Positions 18,027 to 26,315 of a stretch of 64,000 bases of DNA are shown here, piece by piece (positions within the stretch are counted from its first letter, which is position 1; every line of letters begins with the position of its first letter). A program made the translations under genes and the position numbers. The stretch covers positions 55,839-119,838 of the forward strand of contig NZ_DATESC010000018.1 of NCBI RefSeq assembly GCF_035271045.1, in the 5' to 3' direction. The DNA is from Marinospirillum sp035271045 (GTDB lineage Bacteria > Pseudomonadota > Gammaproteobacteria > Pseudomonadales > Halomonadaceae). The notes beneath the pieces were generated by a model. It saw only the letters and a program-made list of their open reading frames with translations. It did not search any database and was not told the origin of the DNA.

Positions 18027-18634
18027 TGGCATCGTCACCAAAACCCGTGTTAGCCGTTTTTGATTTTGATGGAACGCTGACTTATCACGACAGTTTTGTG
18101 CCTTTTTTAAAGTATGCTTTTGGCACGACTGCGTTTACTCGTAAAATGATTGGCTTATTTTTGCCGAGTTTAGCGCATTTATCCGGCAGAATTAGCCGTG
18201 ACCAATTAAAAGAAAAGCTAATTGCTCATTTTTTAACTGGCGTTTCAGAAGTTTGGTTGAATAAAAAAGCACAAGCTTTTTGTGATCAGCGTTGGGAAAA
18301 ACTATTGCGTCCTTCTGGGCTTAAAGGTGTTGCTGCTGAAATTACGGCAGGGCATGAAGTTACCTTGTGTTCAGCTTCACCTGAATTAGTGTTGCGTCCA
18401 TTTGCGGCTAAATTAAACATCAAGCTTATTGCAACTCAGCTAGAAGTAATTAATGGTTATTTAACCGGCGCACTTATTGGTATTAACTGCCGTTGTGCTA
18501 GTAAAGTGCAGCGTTTACAAGTCGTTTATGGTGATTTAGACCAGTATCACCTACGCGCTTGGGGTGATTCAGCCGGCGATAAGCAATTATTAGCCGCAGC
18601 GCAAGAGCCGCATTGGTGCTATTTTCATAATTAA
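18026..18634 (+). CDS. HAD-IB family phosphatase of the Ter operon
   Basis: 202 residues. Motif I is FDFDGTLTYHDSF (D13, D15). A SerB/HAD-IB-like helical cap follows, then CSASPELVLRPFA (motif II) and the late acidic motif AWGDSAGDKQLL. It differs clearly from the other HAD in this operon, so two distinct phosphohydrolases are present. Its ATG overlaps the lyase stop (TAATG). The next gene, terA, begins after a 23-bp gap with its own strong ribosome site, marking the switch from enzymes to Ter structural proteins. Confidence 0.87.
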   Translation: MASSPKPVLAVFDFDGTLTYHDSFVPFLKYAFGTTAFTRKMIGLFLPSLAHLSGRISRDQLKEKLIAHFLTGVSEVWLNKKAQAFCDQRWEKLLRPSGLKGVAAEITAGHEVTLCSASPELVLRPFAAKLNIKLIATQLEVINGYLTGALIGINCRCASKVQRLQVVYGDLDQYHLRAWGDSAGDKQLLAAAQEPHWCYFHN

Positions 18635-18657
18635 CAATTAAATAGAGGAATGAACAA

Positions 18658-19827
18658 ATGGTTAACCTCGTACCCGGTGGTAATACAGGCGTAGCAACAG
18701 CAACTCATCAAGTTGAAATTACTTACAGTGCTTTGGCTGGCGCAGACATAGATGTGTCTGCTTTTTTATTGGGTACCGAAGGCAAGGTTCGTGGCGATGG
18801 CGATATGTGCTTTTTTGGACAAACCAGCCTGCTGGGTGGTGCGGTTCAATTAACTCAAGCCGTATCGGGTCGCACGGTATTCAGCCTTAATCTGGCTGCT
18901 GTGGATGCTGTTATAGAGCGCATTGCACTGACGGCGACTATTTATGAAAATAAAGCCGCTTTTGCACAAGTGGCTACTTTAAGTATTGACGTTGCTGGTG
19001 TTTTAAGTGCCCCGATTACGACGGCAGGTATGCAAGAAACCGCCCTTATTTTAGGTGAATTTTATCGTCGTCAAGGCAGTTGGAAGTTTCGTAGCGTTGG
19101 GCAAGGTTTTGCTGGTGGTTTAGAGCCACTGGCTAAACATTTTGGCATTGAAGTGGCTGCTCCTGCTGCTACAGCACCAATGGCGGTTAAACCAGAAGTC
19201 CCTAAGCCAGAAGCAGCTAAACCGACTGTTAGTTTAAGTAAGATTACTTTAGATAAGAAAAACACATCCATCAGCCTAGAAAAGCGTAGTGAAGGGTTTG
19301 GTGAAATAAAAGTGAACCTTAAATGGACTAAAAATACTCAAGGTGGTGGCTTTTTTTCACGCAAAAAAGAAATTGATTTGGATGTAGGTTGCCTATTTGA
19401 AATGCAAAATGGCGATAAAAGTGCGGTACAGGCTTTAGGCAATCGTTTTGGTAGCTTTGATAGTGATCCTTATATTCAACTGATGGGCGATGATCGCAGC
19501 GGTGCATCCAATGATGGTGAGTGGTTACGCATTAACGGTAAGCATTGGGATAAAGTTAGCCGTATTCTTATTTATGCGTTTATTTACGAAGGTGCGCCTG
19601 ATTGGTCAGCAACTGACGGCATTGTTACTATTTATATGCCTAACCAGCCCCCAGTCGAAGTGCGTTTGAATGAAGAAGGTGGGCGTTCTAATATGTGCGC
19701 GATTGCTTTGCTAGAAAACGTTAAAGGTGCTGTAAAAATAAACCGATTAGTGAACTTTTTTAATGGGCACGAGCCTATGGATAGAGCTAATAATTGGGGT
19801 ATGAACTGGAAAGCTGGGTCTAAATAG
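18658..19827 (+). CDS. terA: TerA-type tellurite-resistance protein (TerD domain plus C-terminal domain)
   Basis: 389 residues, like TerA of plasmid R478. The N-terminal domain (about 1-160) is TerD-like, beginning MVNLVPGGNTGVA and including DVSAFLLGTEGKVRGDGD and AELYR-equivalent ILGEFYRRQGSWKF. A proline/alanine linker follows (about 165-190). The C-terminal domain (195-389) contains the SDPYIQLMGDDRSGA and ANNWGMNWKAG features typical of TerA. The acidic calcium loop seen in TerD is not conserved in the N-terminal domain. The ribosome site is GAGGA before ATG 18658. Cytoplasmic, presumed partner of TerB, TerC and TerD in a membrane-associated stress complex. Confidence 0.85.
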   Translation: MVNLVPGGNTGVATATHQVEITYSALAGADIDVSAFLLGTEGKVRGDGDMCFFGQTSLLGGAVQLTQAVSGRTVFSLNLAAVDAVIERIALTATIYENKAAFAQVATLSIDVAGVLSAPITTAGMQETALILGEFYRRQGSWKFRSVGQGFAGGLEPLAKHFGIEVAAPAATAPMAVKPEVPKPEAAKPTVSLSKITLDKKNTSISLEKRSEGFGEIKVNLKWTKNTQGGGFFSRKKEIDLDVGCLFEMQNGDKSAVQALGNRFGSFDSDPYIQLMGDDRSGASNDGEWLRINGKHWDKVSRILIYAFIYEGAPDWSATDGIVTIYMPNQPPVEVRLNEEGGRSNMCAIALLENVKGAVKINRLVNFFNGHEPMDRANNWGMNWKAGSK

Positions 19828-19854
19828 ATTTCACTTAAAAATAAGGTACATAAT

Positions 19855-20304
19855 ATGTTGCAATGGTTAAAAACAAACACCGCGCAAGCCAGAGAAAAAC
19901 TAAGCAATGAAGTGTCTAAATTCAAAAATAAAGAATTTATGGCCGCAGTTGCTAATGCTTGTGCGCTAGTTGCCGCAGCTGATGGTTCTATCAGCTCAGA
20001 AGAAAAAGTTAAAATGACCGAGTTTATTAACCAATCGCCTGAGCTAAAAGCCTTTAAATTAACGGATGTGATTGCTGTATTTAATGATGCCTGTTCAAAA
20101 TTTGAGTTTGATGTGCAAATTGGTCAAGCAGAAGCTTTAAAAGTGATTAACAAAATCAAAAATAAAGAAGGTGCTGCGCGTTTGCTGGTTAGAGTGGCTT
20201 GTGCGATTGGTGCTTCTGATGGTGACTTTGATGATGATGAAAAAGCTGTTTGCCGTAAAATTTGTGTAGAGCTTGGTCTTCCACCCGCTGAATTTGACCT
20301 TTAA
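19855..20304 (+). CDS. terB: Tellurite-resistance protein TerB
   Basis: 149 residues, all-helical with the TerB repeat plan. The first half contains NACALVAAADGSISSEEKVKMTEFI, the second the matching ACAIGASDGDFDDDEKAVCRKICVELG; both have the acidic DG-loop that may bind metal. No signal peptide. 27 bp after terA and 9 bp before terC. In other bacteria TerB associates with the inner membrane and with TerC, which fits the gene order. Confidence 0.92.
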   Translation: MLQWLKTNTAQAREKLSNEVSKFKNKEFMAAVANACALVAAADGSISSEEKVKMTEFINQSPELKAFKLTDVIAVFNDACSKFEFDVQIGQAEALKVINKIKNKEGAARLLVRVACAIGASDGDFDDDEKAVCRKICVELGLPPAEFDL

Positions 20305-20313
20305 GGATCATTA

Positions 20314-21336
20314 ATGGAAACGACCCATTTGGGTTTTCCACCCTTAACCATTACGGTATTTGTGGTGATGGCGCTGGGTGCAATGTTGCTTGATATGTTT
20401 AGCCATAAAGATGACAAGCCGATTAGCTTAACCAAAGCGTCTATTTGGTCAGTTTTTTGGGTTTTGCTATCTTTAAGTTTTGCAGGTTTCTTGTACTTTG
20501 AACACGGCCCAGACATTGCCAGTTTATTTATCACTGGTTATGCGCTGGAAAAAGTTTTAAGTGTCGACAACCTATTCGTATTTATGGCAATTTTTGCTTG
20601 GTTTAAAGTACCTAATGGCTTGCGCCACCGTGTACTTTATTGGGGCATTATAGGCGCTATCCTATTCCGTCTAATTTTTGTCGTTATCGGTAGCAGCCTC
20701 TTAGCATTTGGTCCTTGGGTTGAAGTGATTTTTGCACTTATCGTCGCTTGGACTGCAGTTATGATGTTAAAAAGTGGCGATGACGAAGAAGCAGAAGAAG
20801 ATTATTCAAAACACATGGCTTATCGCTTTGCACAAAAACTGTTTCCTGTTTGGCCAAAACTTTATGGGCATAACTTTTTTGTTAGCCGTAAAGTCTTAGA
20901 AGAAGAAGTGCAAAAACCTGAACACCAAGGACTGAGTTTAGCGGCAAAGGGTGGTATTTTTGCTACGCCGTTATTTCTTTGTTTGGTGGTTATGGAGGTG
21001 TCGGATGTGCTGTTTGCATTTGACTCAGTACCGGCAGTTATCGCCGTTAGTCGTGAACCTTTAATTGTGTATTCCGCCATGCTGTTTGCTATTTTAGGCT
21101 TGCGTACCATGTACTTTGTGCTTGAAGCACTCAAACACTACCTAGTGCATTTAGAAAAGTCAGTGATAGTTTTATTGTTTTTTATTGCGATAAAACTAGG
21201 GTTAAACGCAACAAGTCATATCTTTGGTCATAGTTATACGCTTGACCCCAATACAAGTTTAATAATAGTCTTGGTGGTCTTAGCCATCGGAATTGTGGCC
21301 AGTGTTTTATTTCCAGCAAAAGAAGCTGAAAAATAA
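20314..21336 (+). CDS. terC: TerC-family integral membrane protein
   Basis: 340 residues with about nine hydrophobic helices. It carries the family hallmarks GYALEKVLSVDNLFVF and LVVMEVSDVLFAFDSVPAVIAVS, whose acidic residues lie within the membrane and are thought to bind a divalent metal. TerC/Alx proteins are implicated in Mn2+ export and in metalation of secreted proteins. The ribosome site is AAGGA before ATG. Within this operon it is the only membrane-spanning component and the likely anchor for TerB and TerD. Confidence 0.94.
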   Translation: METTHLGFPPLTITVFVVMALGAMLLDMFSHKDDKPISLTKASIWSVFWVLLSLSFAGFLYFEHGPDIASLFITGYALEKVLSVDNLFVFMAIFAWFKVPNGLRHRVLYWGIIGAILFRLIFVVIGSSLLAFGPWVEVIFALIVAWTAVMMLKSGDDEEAEEDYSKHMAYRFAQKLFPVWPKLYGHNFFVSRKVLEEEVQKPEHQGLSLAAKGGIFATPLFLCLVVMEVSDVLFAFDSVPAVIAVSREPLIVYSAMLFAILGLRTMYFVLEALKHYLVHLEKSVIVLLFFIAIKLGLNATSHIFGHSYTLDPNTSLIIVLVVLAIGIVASVLFPAKEAEK

Positions 21337-21352
21337 ATAATTTTATTAACGA

Positions 21353-21360
21353 AGAAGGAG
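21353..21360 (+). promoter_or_regulatory. Strong ribosome binding site of terD
   Basis: AGAAGGAG stands 8 bases before the terD ATG (21369), the strongest Shine-Dalgarno in the operon. It suggests TerD is made in higher amount than the enzymes upstream. Confidence 0.6.
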
Positions 21361-21368
21361 TTGTAAAC

Positions 21369-21944
21369 ATGGCATTAACTTTACAAAAAGGTGGCAACTT
21401 ATCTTTGTCAAAAACTGACCCATCATTAAGCAAGTTGTTGGTTGGTTTAGGCTGGGATCCGCGTGCAACCGACGGTGCAGAATTCGATTTAGACGCTAGC
21501 GCATTTTTATTGGGTGCTAACGGTAAAGTGCGTAAAGACAATGACTTTATTTTCTACAACCAGTTAAAAAGCTCTGATGGTTCGGTTGAGCACACTGGCG
21601 ACAACCTTACGGGTGAAGGTGAGGGTGACGATGAACAACTTAAAGTTGATCTAAGCCTTATTCCTGCTGATGTTGAGAAAGTGGTATTTACTGTTACTAT
21701 TCATGGTGCAGAAGAGCGTAATCAAAACTTTGGTCAAGTAGGTGGTGCTTTCATTCGCATTCTAAACGAAGTGACTGGTGTTGAAGTGGTACGCTACGAC
21801 CTAGCAGAAGATGCTTCAACGGAAACAGCAATGATTTTTGCTGAACTTTACCGTAACAACGGTGAGTGGAAATTCCGTGCTGTAGGTGCTGGTTATGCAG
21901 GTGGCTTAAAGTCATTGGCTAATGAATACGGTATGAATTTTTAA
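21369..21944 (+). CDS. terD: TerD-family calcium-binding stress protein
   Basis: 191 residues, the exact size of TerD/TerE. All family landmarks are present: the N-terminal MALTLQKGGNLSLSKTDPSL, GLGWDPR, DLDASAFLLGANGKVRKDNDFIFYNQ, the acidic calcium loop GDNLTGEGEGDDE and the C-terminal FRAVGAGYAGGLKSLANEYG. Known relatives bind Ca2+ and accumulate under tellurite, phage, oxidative or colicin stress. Last gene of the operon, followed by a terminator. TerD and TerE cannot be told apart here; the symbol follows the more common name. Confidence 0.92.
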   Translation: MALTLQKGGNLSLSKTDPSLSKLLVGLGWDPRATDGAEFDLDASAFLLGANGKVRKDNDFIFYNQLKSSDGSVEHTGDNLTGEGEGDDEQLKVDLSLIPADVEKVVFTVTIHGAEERNQNFGQVGGAFIRILNEVTGVEVVRYDLAEDASTETAMIFAELYRNNGEWKFRAVGAGYAGGLKSLANEYGMNF

Positions 21945-21965
21945 GTAACACTTTTAATCAATAAA

Positions 21966-21999
21966 AACGCCCCGTCTAATTTAAGCGGGGCGTTTTTTT
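21966..21999. terminator. Bidirectional terminator between terD and csiV
   Basis: A 9-bp stem AACGCCCCG/CGGGGCGTT with an 11-base loop. A T-run follows on the plus strand and an A-run precedes it, so it can stop transcription of both the Ter operon (plus) and csiV (minus). Confidence 0.92.
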
Positions 22000-22015
22000 A
22001 TGTTTATTTTAAGAA

Positions 22016-22636
22016 CTAAGGGGCTCTATCTATTTTTATAAGTAAACCCAAATAAGGGCTATCAATAAAATGCAGTTCGTTGCTACGCATTCTACGGCGT
22101 TGATGCATCCCAGCTGAGCTAACAACTTTATAATCCGTTGCGTTAACAGCTTCAAAAGTATTCAAAAACAAATCCGTTTCTAAGTGTAAATAACGCGCGA
22201 CGCTAAGCTTTAATTTGCCTTGCAGCTCTGGCATACCTACAAAATAATCACCGCCTTCAATTAATAACGGAATACTATTCACTTCAGACACGAGGCGCAT
22301 TCGCCAAGCTTGGTGAAATAATAAACGGTAATCATTATTGCGCTCTAACGCAGTAGCTTCTCTGGTTAATTTAACCCTTTGTGGCCAGTAAGAAGGGCCA
22401 GTGATACGGCTTAACTTTGTCCAAGCCGGTGCTGTACCAATTTTTAATGCCTGTTCTTCAATGGGTAAGTAAAGGTGCGGTCTGCTGGGTAATTCTGTTG
22501 CACCTGCACCGGGTTGTTGAGCAAAAACAAGTACTTCAATAATATAATCGCGCTCATTGGGGTGAGGTTTTACTTCTTCAGCAACCACTGTGGCTGAAAT
22601 AATTAATCCCGTCAGCAATAAAACTAATAATCGCAT
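22016..22636 (-). CDS. csiV: CsiV-family periplasmic peptidoglycan-binding protein
   Basis: 206 residues with a signal peptide (MRLLVLLLTGLIISATVVA, cleavage near 19/20). After it come the family features RDYIIEVLVFAQQ near residue 30 and a C-terminal region with RMRSNELHFIDSPYLGLLIKI. In Vibrio cholerae, CsiV is a periplasmic protein needed for activity of LpoA/PBP1A in wall synthesis; the equivalence is inferred from sequence pattern and position beside mfd. Minus strand, downstream of mfd by 37 bp, probably one operon. Confidence 0.82.
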   Translation of the reverse strand: MRLLVLLLTGLIISATVVAEEVKPHPNERDYIIEVLVFAQQPGAGATELPSRPHLYLPIEEQALKIGTAPAWTKLSRITGPSYWPQRVKLTREATALERNNDYRLLFHQAWRMRLVSEVNSIPLLIEGGDYFVGMPELQGKLKLSVARYLHLETDLFLNTFEAVNATDYKVVSSAGMHQRRRMRSNELHFIDSPYLGLLIKIDRAP

Positions 22637-22673
22637 TCTTGTCTATTCCTGTTTTATAAAAGTTTAATGCTTA

Positions 22674-25600
22674 TCATTGCAAAGCATCTAAAAGCTTTTC
22701 TAGCGCTGCAAAGCATTGGTCAGCGGTATCCATTGTCATCGTAAATTTTAACGATTGCGCTGAATCCAGTTTATAAGTGAGCGGCTTTTGCTGCATTAAC
22801 TGCACTAGCTTAATAGGCTCAACGCTGGTTTGACTACCAAAATGCAACACACCGCGGTCTTTACCCACATCCATTCGTAAAATACCCATCGTTTCGGCGC
22901 GTTGTTTTAATTCTGTTAAGCGAAATAAATTTTTAGTGGCAAGGGGCAATAAGCCAAAACGGTCAATCATTTCTACTTGCAAGTCTCTAAGTTCGGCTGC
23001 ATTACTGCAACTGGCTAGGCGTTTATACAGTTGTAAACGGCTGTTTACATCGGGTAAGTAATCATCAGGAATGAGTGTGGGTAAATGCAAGCTTATTTCA
23101 GTACCACGCTGTAAGGGTAGGTCAATACTAGGCGTTTTACCGCTGCGAATGGCTTTAACGGCATCGTCTAATAAATCCATGTATAAGCTAAAACCTAGAC
23201 TGGCAATTTGCCCACTTTGTTCTTCGCCCAATAATTCACCCGCACCCCTAATTTCTAAATCTTGCGAGGCCAATACAAAACCAGAACCTAAGTCTTCATT
23301 CATGGCGATTACTTCTAAGCGTTTTTGGGCATCAGCGGTGGGATTTTTACCTTCAGGCGTTAATAAATAGGCATAAGCTTGGTGGTGTGAACGTCCTACA
23401 CGGCCACGTAACTGGTGCAGCTGCGCTAAACCAAATTTATCAGCGCGTTCAATAATGATGGTATTGGCATTGGGGATATCAATCCCTGTTTCAATAATCG
23501 TCGAACACAGCAGCAGGTTATAACGCTTGTGGTAAAAATCTTGCATGACTTTTTCAAGCTGGCGTTCGGGCATTTGTCCGTGCGCCACACCTAAGCGTAC
23601 TTCTGGAATGATTTCACGCAGTTTTTCAGCAGTATTTTCAATAGTGCTAACGTCATTGTGCAAAAAGTATACTTGCCCACCACGCAGCAGTTCACGCAGT
23701 ACAGCTTCTTTAATAATTGCCTCGTCACGCTGGCGCACAAAGGTTTTAACCGATAAACGCTTAGCAGGTGGCGTAGCAATAATCGACATATCACGAATGC
23801 CCGACATCGCCATATTTAAAGTACGCGGAATGGGCGTTGCAGTCATAGAAAGTAAATCAACGTTGGCTCTTATAGCCTTTAGGCTTTCTTTTTGACGCAC
23901 CCCAAAGCGGTGCTCTTCATCAATAATTACCAAGCCTAAATCGTTGAATTTAACGGAAGACTGCAAAAGTTTGTGAGTGCCGATTAAAATATCGACCTTG
24001 CCTTCTTCTAAGCGGTGAATGCTTTCTTGTTGTTCTTTAGCAGAACGAAAACGTGATAACAGCTCGATATTCACCGGCCAATCAGCAAAACGGTCTTTAA
24101 AGTTATCAAAGTGCTGCTGCGCCAAAAGCGTGGTGGGCACTAAAATCGCTACCTGCTTATGGTTATGCACTGCTATAAAAGCTGCGCGCATGGCAACTTC
24201 AGTTTTACCAAAGCCCACATCACCACAGACAACTCTGTCCATTGGGCGCATTTTTGCCATATCACCAATCACGGCATTAATGGCTAGCTGTTGATCGACG
24301 GTTTCTTCAAAAGGAAAAGCCGAAGAAAATTGCGCCCAAGCGTCTTCGTCTAAATTAAAGGCAAAACCTTTTTGTGCTTCACGCCGCGCATAAATGTCTA
24401 ATAATTCAGCTGCGGTATCACGAATTTTTTCAACTGCTTTACGGCGGGTTTTATCCCACTGGTCAGATCCTAAACGGTGCAGCGGTGCGTTATCATCATT
24501 GTTGCCGCTGTAACGGCTGATTCGGTCTAAAGCGGTTACGGGCACATATAAATGGGCTTGATCGGCATAAACCAGCTTTAGAAATTCTTGAGTTTGACCG
24601 CCAGATGTTAAGGTTTCTAAGCCCAAATAACGGCCAACGCCGTGGTCTAGGTGTACCACCGGCGCATTAAGCGTCAGTTCGGATAAGCTGCGAAAGGCGA
24701 GTTCTTGGTTAACAGCGGATGTTTCGCGGCGGCGGCGCTGTAAAATGCGTTCACCAAATAATATTGATTCAGTAATCAACAGGGTTTGCGCTTGTGGTAA
24801 AAATAAGCCTCTATCTAAAGGGGCTAAGGTTAATGCCAAAGCAGGGCGCTGCTTTAGAAAACTTGACCAATCGGCTACATCTAAAGGTACTAAGCCATGA
24901 CGACCTAATAGCGCTAACAAGGCTTCACGGCGACCGCGCGATTCTACAGTTAACAGAATGTTGGTTTGTGGATTAGCGGCAATAAAATCTTGCAGCGCTT
25001 TTAGTGGGTGTTTGGCTTTAGAAGCGACAGCTAGATTAGGTAACGGTTGGCTTAATAGCTGCTGATCGCCGGAAAGCGTATCACTGGGCGGCGTTGCATG
25101 AACTTCAATCCGTGCAAATAAATTACGTTCACGGTTTAAGGTTTCTAATGGTAAATATAATTCACTGGGCGGCAAGCAAGGGTGGCGAATATCATGGCGC
25201 AAACTTTCGTAACGCCGTTCAATTTCTTGCCAATAATGCGTCGCTGCTAACGGTACTGTTTGTAAGGTTTGACCTGACTTGGTATCAGTAGGTGCTGTTA
25301 TTTCAGCAATTAATGTGTTCGCTGGCAGGTAATCAAATAACGTAGCAGTGTGCGTAAAAAATAAAGGCAATAAAAACTCTAAACCCGGTGTGACTAAGCC
25401 TTTAATGGTGTCTTGATAAATGTCGCAGCGTGATAGGTCAAGATTAAAACGGGTTTGGAATTCCGTCTTGAAAATTGTTAGTGCGTCTTTTGTTAATACA
25501 AATTCATGCGTTGGTAATAACGAAATGGCCTCGGTTTTGTGTTCTGTGCGCTGCGTTTCGGTATTAAAAAAACGCAGTGATTCAATTTCATCACCAAAGA

Positions 25601-26174
25601 GTTCAATGCGTAATGGCTGCTCACTGCCCATAGGAAACAAGTCTAGCAAACCACCACGAACGGTAAATTCACCCTGTTCGTAAACGGTATCCACTGCACG
25701 GTAGCCTGCTTCTTCTAATTGGCGGCGAAAGGCGTGCATATCCAACTGCTGACCTAGTTTTAGGTCAAGGGCATGACTGACTACAAATTCGGCTGGCGGC
25801 AAACGCTGCATCAGTGTGCTTATGGGTACGACTAATAAACCACGGCGTTGCGATGGTAAGGCCAATAAAGTTTTTAAGCGCTCTGAAACGATGTTTTGGT
25901 GTGGCGAAAAGCGGTCATAAGGCAGCACTTCCCAATCAGGCAGGCTTAGCACTGGTAAATCGGCGGGCGCAAAAAACGTTAATTCATCAGCCAATAAATG
26001 GGCGCTGGTGGTATCAGGACAAATAACCAATAAGGGCGCTGGGTGCTGCTGCGCTGCTTCAACCAATGCCACTGCTGCTGCTGCATCGTGTACATTTAAC
26101 CAGCGTTGTAAAAAACCGGCTTTAGACGGTGGTTTGCTGGATAAAAGTTGACCGCTATTGACCACTTTATTCAT
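22674..26174 (-). CDS. mfd: Transcription-repair coupling factor Mfd
   Basis: 1166 residues, full length. Mfd removes RNA polymerase stalled at DNA lesions and recruits UvrA. The N-terminal UvrB-like domains occupy about 1-350 (e.g. FTVRGGLLDLFPMGSEQPLRIELFGDEIESLR). The RNA-polymerase-binding CarD-like domain is near 490-560 (VHLDHGVGRYLGLETL). The RecG-type motor has Walker A CGDVGFGKTE, DEEH in VIIDEEHRFGV and motif VI (QLRGRVGRS). The C-terminal TRCF domain closes the protein. It is divergent from gap across a 141-bp promoter region. Confidence 0.98.
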   Translation of the reverse strand: MNKVVNSGQLLSSKPPSKAGFLQRWLNVHDAAAAVALVEAAQQHPAPLLVICPDTTSAHLLADELTFFAPADLPVLSLPDWEVLPYDRFSPHQNIVSERLKTLLALPSQRRGLLVVPISTLMQRLPPAEFVVSHALDLKLGQQLDMHAFRRQLEEAGYRAVDTVYEQGEFTVRGGLLDLFPMGSEQPLRIELFGDEIESLRFFNTETQRTEHKTEAISLLPTHEFVLTKDALTIFKTEFQTRFNLDLSRCDIYQDTIKGLVTPGLEFLLPLFFTHTATLFDYLPANTLIAEITAPTDTKSGQTLQTVPLAATHYWQEIERRYESLRHDIRHPCLPPSELYLPLETLNRERNLFARIEVHATPPSDTLSGDQQLLSQPLPNLAVASKAKHPLKALQDFIAANPQTNILLTVESRGRREALLALLGRHGLVPLDVADWSSFLKQRPALALTLAPLDRGLFLPQAQTLLITESILFGERILQRRRRETSAVNQELAFRSLSELTLNAPVVHLDHGVGRYLGLETLTSGGQTQEFLKLVYADQAHLYVPVTALDRISRYSGNNDDNAPLHRLGSDQWDKTRRKAVEKIRDTAAELLDIYARREAQKGFAFNLDEDAWAQFSSAFPFEETVDQQLAINAVIGDMAKMRPMDRVVCGDVGFGKTEVAMRAAFIAVHNHKQVAILVPTTLLAQQHFDNFKDRFADWPVNIELLSRFRSAKEQQESIHRLEEGKVDILIGTHKLLQSSVKFNDLGLVIIDEEHRFGVRQKESLKAIRANVDLLSMTATPIPRTLNMAMSGIRDMSIIATPPAKRLSVKTFVRQRDEAIIKEAVLRELLRGGQVYFLHNDVSTIENTAEKLREIIPEVRLGVAHGQMPERQLEKVMQDFYHKRYNLLLCSTIIETGIDIPNANTIIIERADKFGLAQLHQLRGRVGRSHHQAYAYLLTPEGKNPTADAQKRLEVIAMNEDLGSGFVLASQDLEIRGAGELLGEEQSGQIASLGFSLYMDLLDDAVKAIRSGKTPSIDLPLQRGTEISLHLPTLIPDDYLPDVNSRLQLYKRLASCSNAAELRDLQVEMIDRFGLLPLATKNLFRLTELKQRAETMGILRMDVGKDRGVLHFGSQTSVEPIKLVQLMQQKPLTYKLDSAQSLKFTMTMDTADQCFAALEKLLDALQ

Positions 26175-26224
26175 CAGAAGGTTAACCTAGTTAGCAAAAG
26201 TTAAGCCGCATGATACCAGTCCAT

Positions 26225-26253
26225 TTGCCTAACTTGTAACCAACAAGCATAAT
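26225..26253 (+). promoter_or_regulatory. gap: Probable sigma-70 promoter of gap
   Basis: TTGCCT (26225-26230) and CATAAT (26248-26253) are separated by exactly 17 bp and lie about 60 bp upstream of the gap start. The -10 matches 5 of 6 bases and the -35 four of six. Confidence 0.5.
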
Positions 26254-26315
26254 AGCGCAAAAATTTTATCCAGCTTTTAAACATTACTTTTAATACCAAC
26301 AAAGAGGTTCAACCT

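Noticed and set aside
22674..26174. Many plus-strand open frames opposite mfd
   Set aside because: They are in antisense frames of a full-length conserved gene, lack family motifs and ribosome sites, and reflect codon bias.
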